The notes under the pieces are model-generated. The model did no database searches and was not told the DNA's origin. It saw only the letters and a list, made by a program, of their open reading frames with translations. From assembly GCA_946965045.2 (NCBI GenBank), contig OX337241.1, positions 992,001 to 1,056,000 of the forward strand: 64,000 bases of DNA, written 5' to 3'. Position 1 is the stretch's first letter, and the number at the start of each line of letters is the position of its first letter. Origin of the DNA: Epithemia pelagica (Eukaryota; Bacillariophyta; Bacillariophyceae; Surirellales; Surirellaceae). A program made the translations under genes and the position numbers. This document shows positions 29,355 to 38,129 of this stretch, one piece after another.

Positions 29355-31307
29355 ATGACGACCGAATGGGGAGCTTCACAGTCCTCGAATGGCAACAACG
29401 TCCCAAGTGAGTCGGCACCGGTCCCAACTACCAGTGGCTCTACTACCACCAACAACAACACTAGCAATAGCTTTAGCGCCGCCGATGCCAGTTTCCAAGC
29501 CTCCAACAAAACCTTGGCCGAACGATGGACGGAATTCAATTATTCCATCAAAAAGTCGCAGGCCCAAGTGGAGCAAAAAAAGCAGGCACCACTCTTTTTG
29601 GTCAAGAATGGACTCATGGTGGATTCCTATGTCAGTCCCAAAAAAGAAGAAGATACAAAAAAGGAACAACGAGTACAACAAAATGTCATTCGAGAGTCCG
29701 TCATTCGAGAAGCCATTACTCGAGAGGCCAACAAGAACCTCACGGTGGATTTGGAACAAGAACAAGGAACTGGCAATGATACTCCACCAGAACCTCCCGC
29801 CGCTTCCCAATCCTTGTTGCCATCCAATTACAATCATCCTCCAGCCGCGGCCAGTCCGGTTCCTGTAAGGAATACTGGCCCTTTGGCAAGCGATCCACCA
29901 CCAAGCGGTACTTCCGTTTCTGGAACCGCCTCCCCGAATCACCCAACGAGCAACAACAACAACAACAACAATCGTCGTCGTCCTCCTTCTCCCACGGCCG
30001 AGGCCAAGGCCAAGGCATGGGCCATTTACTTTGATACCCAAGCCAAGGCCACGGCGGCAGGGTTGAGTAGTGATGACGACGACTCGAGTAGTAGTGAGGA
30101 GGAAGATGACTATGCCAAGTTTCGCTTGGCGCGCGAGACCATGGCCGATCGGTTTGCCGCCGATGCAGGAGGCTTTCCCATGGCGGTGGGTCCCAACCAC
30201 AATAATAATAACCACAACAACCACAACAATAACATGCTGCAAGAACCCCAATCGACCCTGTCGCGGTACGAAGCGTCGTCCCCCTCGCGAGGACGGTCGG
30301 CGACTCGGGAGAGCGACCCCAAGAAATCCTCCAAACCAACGAAAAAGACCAAGAACAAGAACAAAAAGAAGAAACGAACGTCGTCCTTGACCCGCAAACC
30401 CAATCGAAAGAGTGGTGGTTCGTCGGCGACCAATAATAATACCAAGACGAACCAAGCCACTCGATCGAGATCGTGTCCCCCCAAACCGGACGATGATCGA
30501 GGCGGTCGGAAACGAGTCTCCTTTTTTGATACACTGTCCTATTATTTTTATGATGCCACCTTTGAACCCAACAAGAATAAAAACAAAAAGAAGGCATCAT
30601 CCACCAAAAAATCATCGACGGACGAGGCGAGTAAAGACTCCACCAAATCCACCAAACAAACAAAGCAGCCTGCCAAAGACAAGACTAGTTCGTCCGCTCC
30701 ATCCAACTCCAACAACAACAAAAAGACCAAAAGCGATACATCTTCGTCCGATGACAAGACCAAAAAACAGACCAAACCTCCACCACCTTCTTCTTCTGCT
30801 GCTGGTTCCAAAACAGAAAAGTCGAACGCGTCCAAGCCAGTGTCATCCGACAAAAAGACTGCGTCCACCAAAGCCCCACCATCTCCCCAACCTTCCAAGG
30901 AACGTGCCGCCAAACCACCTCCATCATCGCCCAAGGCGGCCAAGCCTCCTCCGGCACCTCCAAGTAGGTCTCCCGGATCGAGCAAGAGCATGTTGGGCGA
31001 CGATCTCGACCGTGAAGACTTTGAAGATGAATTTGGATTGGATGCACAAAATGTCAATCGTCGAGACGAAGAAATGGGCAGTCTCCTTTCCTCCACGAAA
31101 CCAGAACAAGCACGACCAAACATGTCGGCCGATCCTTCTCTACGAGCCATTATGGACCAAGCCGATCAAGATATGAAGGGTGCCCTAGCCAAAATGAAAA
31201 AGCGAGAACAAACGTCGTCCAAGTTTGTCCGCATCTATCCAATTGCCGTCCCTATTCTCATGGTGATTGCATTCCTCTTTGGTTGCTTTATCTATCCATT
31301 CATGTAA
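29355..31307 (+). CDS. Low-complexity, Lys/Ser/Pro-rich protein with a C-terminal membrane anchor
   Basis: A 650-aa single-exon frame from ATG 29355 (context CACCATG). Nearly all is low complexity: Asn runs, an acidic SSDDDDSSSSEEEDD patch around 240-255, long Lys-rich stretches (KKSSKPTKKTKNKNKKKK), then Pro/Ser/Lys repeats. The last 25 residues form one hydrophobic helix, VPILMVIAFLFGCFIYPFM, preceded by a charged K-K-R stretch: the layout of a tail-anchored protein with its bulk in the cytosol. Lys/Ser richness recalls silica-associated proteins, but there is no signal peptide, so I do not call it one. An IREAITREA-type heptad region near 115-130 may be a coiled coil. Confidence 0.6.
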   Translation: MTTEWGASQSSNGNNVPSESAPVPTTSGSTTTNNNTSNSFSAADASFQASNKTLAERWTEFNYSIKKSQAQVEQKKQAPLFLVKNGLMVDSYVSPKKEEDTKKEQRVQQNVIRESVIREAITREANKNLTVDLEQEQGTGNDTPPEPPAASQSLLPSNYNHPPAAASPVPVRNTGPLASDPPPSGTSVSGTASPNHPTSNNNNNNNRRRPPSPTAEAKAKAWAIYFDTQAKATAAGLSSDDDDSSSSEEEDDYAKFRLARETMADRFAADAGGFPMAVGPNHNNNNHNNHNNNMLQEPQSTLSRYEASSPSRGRSATRESDPKKSSKPTKKTKNKNKKKKRTSSLTRKPNRKSGGSSATNNNTKTNQATRSRSCPPKPDDDRGGRKRVSFFDTLSYYFYDATFEPNKNKNKKKASSTKKSSTDEASKDSTKSTKQTKQPAKDKTSSSAPSNSNNNKKTKSDTSSSDDKTKKQTKPPPPSSSAAGSKTEKSNASKPVSSDKKTASTKAPPSPQPSKERAAKPPPSSPKAAKPPPAPPSRSPGSSKSMLGDDLDREDFEDEFGLDAQNVNRRDEEMGSLLSSTKPEQARPNMSADPSLRAIMDQADQDMKGALAKMKKREQTSSKFVRIYPIAVPILMVIAFLFGCFIYPFM

Positions 31308-31817
31308 GAATGTGAAACAACAACACAACAAGAACAAGGACGACGACGACAATGACAATCCGTCGCCGCTCGTTTCACCGTGTCTGACTTGTTTGAAACA
31401 AGGACATGCAGTGATTTATTCTCACGGTTGTATATCAATCGGCCATAACTAGCTCTACCTAGTCAAATTATATACATTCTCACTGTTTCACGTGGACGTG
31501 TTCTATTGCCCTTGATTCTTCTGTGTGTCGTGACCAGGATGACCCAACATGTCGGTCTAGGGTTGCCACTGTGGCCATCCTGCTTGTCATTTACGTGGTT
31601 TCTGGTGAATCTTGGTGGGATGAGACTTCGTCATTGTTACACTAGAACTTGTCTTCGATCATGTTCCGGTGTCATAATTCAGAAGAAAGCAGCCCAAAAC
31701 CACCACTTCCATGGGATCATAAAGGTCACAGATTGCAACATTTTTGCTCTCTTTTTCACCATGGACATTTTTGAAACTGCAAGCACGTGATTCTGTTGAA
31801 ACTAGCAAACGTTCAGG
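31308..31817. other. Convergent intergenic spacer
   Basis: 3' regions of the tail-anchored gene and the ABC transporter gene. Short ORFs only, no motif. Confidence 0.45.
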
Positions 31818-34732
31818 CTAGCATGTTGGCCGGAGGTGCAGGGTGCCCTTTTCCAGATGGAGGTTGTGATCAAAGAATCCATTGGAAGGTACACATTCCG
31901 CTGCCACCGAGTTGGACTCTGCCGTCGTCTTGTCGTCCTGGGCATCGGGGTGATAGATCACAATCACAATACTTTCTCGGCAAAAATCTTTGAGCTTTTT
32001 CATCACCCTCGATTTGGACGCGGGATCTAGAGGTGCCATGGTTTCATCCACCAACAAGACGGCGGGACAGCTGCCACGCAAAAATACCTTACGCACCAGT
32101 TCTGCCTTGCTCTTTTGACCACCCGAGAGATCACCAAACCAGTCTTCTTTTTGTACTTTCAGCTCATTGGCAATCCGTTCAATGGACGCGGTTTCGGAAC
32201 TAATGGCGCTTCCTTCTTCCACCACTACCGGCTGGAAAAATTCCAGAGAGTGAAGTTCTGTAGCTACTCGCAAGGCTCGTTCCTCTATTTCTTCGGATGA
32301 CAGCAAATCAAATTCTTCTCCTTGATAAAAGAACTCGATCGGTTTGGAGAAAAGAGGCCAATAAATATCCTGGCTGATTTCCGACACGTTGGATGATGGC
32401 ATTGTAACAGACAGTCGAGGAACTGGATTTGGATTGGCCAAACAGTTGGAACCATCCACAGATGCGGTCTCATCCGTCTCACAGGAGGACGCAGAAGTAG
32501 CAACCGTATCATCGCTTTGTTCCGTATCTGCGTCTTGTTCTTGTTGTTGTTCTACTTCGACATGCCCCGCCTCACACGAAAGATCCCTTTCCACGTCGTC
32601 TTTTTCCACCAAGGGTTCCGATGGAGTCAAAAGATTAATGCTCGAAGGTATATCAATCGGCTTTTCGTTGGAATCACAACCCATCAACACCCGAAAGAAG
32701 GTAGATTTGCCTAATCAGAAATGAAATACAGGAGGTGAGAAAGAGTCTCCAGATCGCAGCAACCGTGTGCGACTGGCGATCCAACGTACCGCTTCCATTG
32801 GCCCCCGTGAGGGCATGGACACCGGGTTCAATTTCTATATGGTCGACCCGCACCGAGACTGTACCGCGAGTATAATGCAAATTTCGAATGACCAAGGGAC
32901 CATTGGTATCGTCCAATGATGGTGGTGGCACTGTGCACGGCAAGAGCATTCGTTGCTTGCTTTGTTCAAAGATTCGTTGGAGTTGCCACAATTTGGTTTG
33001 TTCCGTGGTCATGCGGGCCAGTTCGGCTTCGGCCCGACTCCGCGTCAAAATCATGTCGACGGTATCTTCCACGGCCCGCGAAAAGACAAAGGTATCCGTC
33101 GAGGTAATTTTCCCCAAGGCCAACAAGCTGGCCAAGGCACAATCAATCAAAACACCAAAGACAAAGTTGCGTTGCATAAAGGCAAAAAAGTCCTTGGATC
33201 GTGATAACAAGGCCGACACGACTTCTCGCGCTTGAATCTGTACCGTCAATCGTTCCCATTTGCGGTGCGTAAAGAGTGTAGATCCCTTGCCACTGCGGAG
33301 CAACAGGCCGGCATTTTTCATGTCGTAGGCTTCGACCTTGCTCCGAATGGCGCTGAGTTCTTTCATTTCTTTTTGAAAGGCTTCAATCTTGTTGGTCAAA
33401 AAGGCCACGGCCGAGGCCTTGACATAGTCGCTCATCAAGATAAAGGGCAAGACCTGTACCACCAACCATGGTTGCTTGGCCATGACGGCTGGCAACAACA
33501 GGACCTTGGGCAAACTAAACAATTTGCGGTTGAAAAAGTCATAGGAGGTTCCCAAGACCACATCCATGGAATTGGCATAGGCTGCGTGCAAAACGGGAAA
33601 CAGTGTCAGAGATTCGGTTCCAAACAGTAATATCTATCCTTTTTGGGAACTCCTTCCATCCGTGATGGGTCATACCGTACATACCTTCGGGGGAGGTGGT
33701 GGACTCGGTGGCCGTGGCGAGCAAATGACTGTCATGATCAAACAATTCATGAAGACGAATGGTCCGATGCATATCGTGTTGAAAACAAATAAAGGAATAC
33801 TTGTTCATCCCTCCAAAGACGACGAGCTGCATCATGTAGGGCAGTGCCGTTCCCAAGATGAAGGGTCCGGCCGATTTTTGAAACCGCCGGGCCTTGCGCA
33901 TGCGACTGGCCATTTCCTTGCTCGTCATGGTGGTGGTCGTGGGTTCGCTCGAGGCCGTTCCATTGCTCGTCCGTGATTCATCCTCCGTCTCATTCTTGTT
34001 GTTGTGGCTGTCATCGATATCCATTCGAACGAGTTGATTGCGTCGATGTTGTTCTCGTCGTAGAAATTCAATGCCCAAAAATCCCATGCCACATTGAATG
34101 TGAAAGGTCACAAACAACAAGTGGTACAATTGTCGATTGAGGATCGTCGGATCCAAAAAGGCGGAGGCAATTTCGTACGACCGTTGCAGTTCGGCCACAG
34201 GAAAGAGGTAGGACAGGAATTGGATCACAATGGAAGGTGTCACGAGTTGGAGGCAGTCCCAACACTGTCGGGAAAAGACAAAGCGTGCGACCGCCAAGGA
34301 GGAAATTCCACTCACCAAGACACTGACGAATTGGACCAAGGCGGGATGGGTCGACGATCCAACCACAGTCGTCGTCGACGACGACGACGATGTGCCTCGT
34401 CGCACGACCCGCGAAAAGGACAATTGTCGAGCGGCGGCATAACTAAAGAGTTGGACCGCCGCCACGAGTTCGTAGGATTTTTGAAAATAGGCCAATCCAG
34501 CCAAGAGAAATGCAAAAAAGTATCGTAACAAGGTGGATTCGTCCGATTGAATGACCGTCGTTCGAAAAAAGAAAATCGAAATGGCGGCAATGGCAGCCTC
34601 GTATTCGAAAAAGGTGCTGGTTTCGGAGGGATCCAACGTGTGGTCGCGATAGGAACTCAGGGGCAGACCCAATAAAGTGACATTGGTCAAGTCAAACAAA
34701 ATCGACGCATCTCGGAGGGGCTCCACCATCAT
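31818..34732 (-). CDS. ABC half-transporter, ABCD-like, three exons
   Basis: Exons 34732-33685, 33581-32790 and 32710-31818 join in phases 1 and 1 (donors GTATGT and GTACGT, acceptors CAG and TAG), giving 910 aa. The N-terminal ~550 residues hold several hydrophobic helices (for example SIFFFRTTV and FVSVLVSGISSLAVARFVF), forming a transmembrane domain. The second splice junction falls within the Walker A motif GANGSGKST (about 609-617). Then come VSEISQDIYWPLF (Q-loop region), the signature DLSGGQKSK (about 806) and Walker B VLLVDET (about 835). FFRVL after Walker A recalls peroxisomal ABCD transporters, so lipid or acyl-CoA transport is possible but unproven. An acidic, Gln-rich insertion between Walker A and the signature roughly doubles the usual spacing. 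Confidence 0.8.
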
Positions 34733-35003
34733 GGCGCGTGTGTGGGTTGGGGCTTGTGAGTGTCGGCTGCTCCGTCCAAGCAGACGAGAGACAAAACAAA
34801 CAAGAGAGCGAGAGAAGACAGTAAAAGTAAATGCCCATGCACCAATGATGATGATGCTCTCGTGTCGAAATGGAAAAATGAGAGTGCACAGTGCACACCA
34901 CCGCTGACGTAATAAAAAAAGCTACTCCTAGCTAGAGGCACTTCGGAGAAGTATCTACCAATATACAATAGCGTTCTCTACTCCGCCCCGTGTTGATTCC
35001 CGA

Positions 35004-35245
35004 TAGCTAACGAAGCTCCAATCTCTCTAGAGCTATATTGCTAGCTAAAGAGCGAAAGGAGGAGGGATGTTCAGCTAACTTCATCGAGGCATGCCAATGA
35101 TTGCCATGTGTTATGCTTCACGTGGCGTTCTATCGAAGAACGTCAACTTTGTGTGCTCTGTAGCAACAGCAGCCTTTCGCGCAACACATCCTCTACTAGC
35201 TAAAGCGCAAAAACAACCCTCGACGACTTTCGCCTTGCTGCTTTC
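35004..35245 (+). repeat. Dispersed repeat R2, copy 1
   Basis: Same orientation as 37697-37915. Shared words include CATCGAGGC, GTGGCGTTCTATCGA, CAGCCTTTCGCGC and CTCGACGACTTTCGCCTT, in the same order. The copies lie on either side of the sulfotransferase gene. Confidence 0.7.
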
Positions 35246-35365
35246 TGACTTCTGACCTTCGTTGAATCATCGAAGGAACTACAGTGCTGCTGATGGAATG
35301 AAAGAGAATAGGTTGTGCATTTTATCTTGTTGTGTTTTTATGATATTCATTGTCGTAGTATTAAT

Positions 35366-35871
35366 ACTTCCCGGTGTCGAGTCCTTTCAAGGAGGGACCG
35401 CCCGGCGTGGAGGGTAGAATGACGACGAGGGCAATGGTCGAGGAGGGCGCACGCCCGACAAGACAATTGCCCGTCGAGTCATTCTTCCGACAAGCCGGGC
35501 GCGCCCGACGCGAGAGGACGGCCAGACACAGGGAAGTAGTAAACTTACTCCCTATCAAGCTGTGTAGGTAGTGAGAAATTCCTGGAAGCCATGTCACAAA
35601 GTGTCACACAAGTGTCACACAAGTGTCACACACGAGAGGGAAACCGCGCGACTCGCACGAAACTACTTCCCGGTCGTACAAAAAATTCCTACTGTAGTAT
35701 AAAAATGTGAGACGAACTACCTACACAGTCTGGTATGGAGTTAGAAACCTACTCTAGCTACTCCTAGTAGCTACTCGTAGAGACAATCTACATACTCGTA
35801 CATACTGCTAGGGAGTAGAACCGTCCCAATTTTCTGGCCGTCCTCTCGCGCCGGGCGACACGACACCGGAA
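35366..35871. mobile_element. MITE-like element of about 500 bp
   Basis: The ends carry inverted TTCCCGGTGTCGAGTC (left) and GACACGACACCGGAA (right), flanked by ATTAAT at 35360-35365 and 35872-35877. Internal inverted pairs are CGCGAGAGGACGGCCAGA (about 35510-35527) with its complement at 35834-35851, and CTGTGTAGGTAGT with ACTACCTACACAG (about 35561 and 35717). The centre holds three tandem AGTGTCACACA units (35600-35632). No coding capacity. It sits just upstream of the sulfotransferase gene. Confidence 0.7.
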
Positions 35872-35981
35872 ATTAATTGCGTAGTACAAACGTCCAACGT
35901 GATCTCCGTCGTTCTCTTTCCTCCATCGGTTTGTACTCCTATATCATCATCACGTCAACTGTGAGCACAGATACTGCTAGC

Positions 35982-36251
35982 ATGATCCGCAAAACCATTG
36001 GAATCACTCTGATCATTCTGATTGTATACTCCACAGCATGGAACTTGTGGAACTTCTCGAACCTACACAGAGAAACTCTGTCACAACAGGACGCTTCGGC
36101 CGCCACACTCGGTATGGTACACGACGAAAAGGTCCAAACCCAGAAAGCAGCAACGAGGACCAACCATTACACGCTACAGGAGATTCGTGAACAGTGGTTA
36201 AATTTGCCAGACAAGAATCATCATCCAGACAGGACGAGTGTCCACCAGCAC

Positions 36252-36293
<42 letters not shown>

Positions 36294-37448
36294 CGATTGG
36301 AATTGGTCCACATTCCAAAAACAGCCGGATCGGCATTGGAAATTGCCGCCGCGGAAGCTGGTGTTCCCTGGTCGTTTTGCCATTTTCGAGACCAATTTGA
36401 GAATCAAAATTTGCCCTATCCATTGCCCAAGATTGTCTATTGTCCCCACGATTCTTCCTTCTCCTCCAACACCTCGAAGCAGCAGCAACACAAGTACTAC
36501 TACCGGCAAATGGGTCGTGATGCGCCTTGGCATGTCCCTCCAAGTTACTTTCGGAACACAACGTACGAGAAACTTTCAAACTACAACAAGCACAACCAAA
36601 CGAGAAACTTTTCCTTTCCTGGATCATTTTACGACCAATCTGCCTTGTTTGCCGTCGTACGGCATCCGTACGACCGCATGGTGAGTGAATTCAACTATGT
36701 CCACCGACGACACTTGAGCAATGGAGGAAAACTGGCGAATGCTTCCGAGTCAGATCTCCGAACGGCTGTAAATGGCTGGCTGCAACAACGATTGACTTTA
36801 TATAAAAAAGAAGGATTCCTGCAGACTCTGCACACAGACACGGAAAGGACCACCACTGCTGGTTGGAACGGAGAACGAGGAACGAGCTGTGCCACCAATC
36901 TTCCAATCACACAAGAAAGCACCCACCATTCTCTACCACAGGTTGTGCCACTCGAACGCAAGTTTAGATCCCGAGTTCCGAACAAGTACAGGACCGATTA
37001 TGGTCATTTCACTCCTCAAAGTCACTTTATCTTTCCATTGTCCCTGACAATCAAAACGGATACGTGGACGACCAACGTCACCGAGCCAGCTGCTGTGGAC
37101 CAGGAGAGCCAAGTGTTGCGACCAACGCAAACTCGTTGCGTCACAACCACGACCACACACATGATTCAAACGGTTCGCATTCATCTCGCGACCAAAGACC
37201 CAGCTCAACGCTTGGTCCATCACGTTTTGTTTCTGGAACACTTGTCGGAGGATTTGCCACGTCTCATGAACGCCTATAACTTGACGACAATTGCCTTGAC
37301 CCAATCACCATCCTCCCCGCACCAAACAACGTCCCAACCCAACCAAGATCGACCACGTCTTTCGGGGTCCATGTTGACCCGACCGACCAAACTCTTGATT
37401 CAACAAGTGTATGCCGACGATTTTGCCGTGTTTGGGTACACACCCTAA
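35982..37448 (+). CDS. Carbohydrate-type sulfotransferase, type II membrane protein
   Basis: Likely Golgi enzyme transferring sulfate from PAPS to a glycan. Starting at the first ATG of the frame (35982), 488 aa. A short basic N-terminus precedes one membrane helix (IGITLIILIVYSTAW), as expected for a type II Golgi protein. A stem with about 14 consecutive Gln (CAA repeats, 36253-36293) leads to the PAPS 5'-phosphosulfate loop HIPKTAGSALE (about residue 110) and the 3'-phosphate motif VVRHPYDRMVSEF (about 225). The end, VYADDFAVFGY, resembles the conserved C-terminal Y-x-x-DF-x-x-FGY of this superfamily. A long low-complexity insert lies between 295 and 400. Sulfated glycans are abundant in diatom mucilage; the specific substrate is unknown. 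Confidence 0.85.
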
Positions 37449-37696
37449 AGGAGGAGGCACTGGAAATGATCGTGCAGTCATTCCAGGAATGAATGAGTGA
37501 AGTAAAAGAGACATGTTTTTCTGGAACCCAATAAAGTGGACACACGATGCCACATCAACAAAAAAGGTATAGTTAAGCTGAAAAAGTGATCACCTCATGG
37601 TCTGTTGTGCCTGGGGATCGTCCCCAATCCTCGTACGACTGCAGTGATGTTGGGGGGACCCACGCGTGCTTAGACAATAGTAGGAGTATCTTCCAC

Positions 37697-37915
37697 AATA
37701 GCTAATGTAGCTCGCGGAAGAGACGGATTTTCAGGTTACTACATCGAGGCGTGCCCAGGATCCTCATTCTTTGTTATGCTTATCTATCGTGGCGTTCTAT
37801 CGACGGACAGAACTTGGGTTGCTCTCTTCTCAGCCTTTCGCGCGCAACATTCCTCTAAAGAGCAACAAATAGAAAGACTTTTTTGCCTCGACGACTTTCG
37901 CCTTTCGGACCAACA
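37697..37915 (+). repeat. Dispersed repeat R2, copy 2
   Basis: Second copy of the repeat at 35004-35245. The remaining spacer from 37449 to 38129 shows no gene. Confidence 0.7.
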
Positions 37916-38129
37916 CAAACAACCCGAATAGTGGGATAGTGGTGTCGATATCCGTAATCCATAGGAGTACCAGTTGATAAAATCCACTTGACTAAGGTTT
38001 GCCAGTGGGGTATGATGGCCCTCCGTGATATCCGCGACTTGAAAAGCATATTGGTCGCTTATAATCAGTCGCTTTATTGGAAGATACCTCTCCCAGATTT
38101 TTTCTTTGCAAAGATATTGTTCTCGCACC

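Noticed and set aside
29376-30663. Long minus-strand ORFs opposite the tail-anchored protein gene
   Set aside because: They mirror the low-complexity plus-strand frame; the plus frame has a good ATG context and a sensible membrane tail.
29355-31307. Lys/Ser-rich protein as a silaffin-type silica protein
   Set aside because: It has no signal peptide and ends in a tail anchor, so secretion to the silica deposition vesicle lumen is not supported.
36238-36300. CAA repeat tract as a possible CRISPR or satellite array
   Set aside because: It is an in-frame polyglutamine stretch in the sulfotransferase stem. No spaced repeats resembling a CRISPR array occur in the window.
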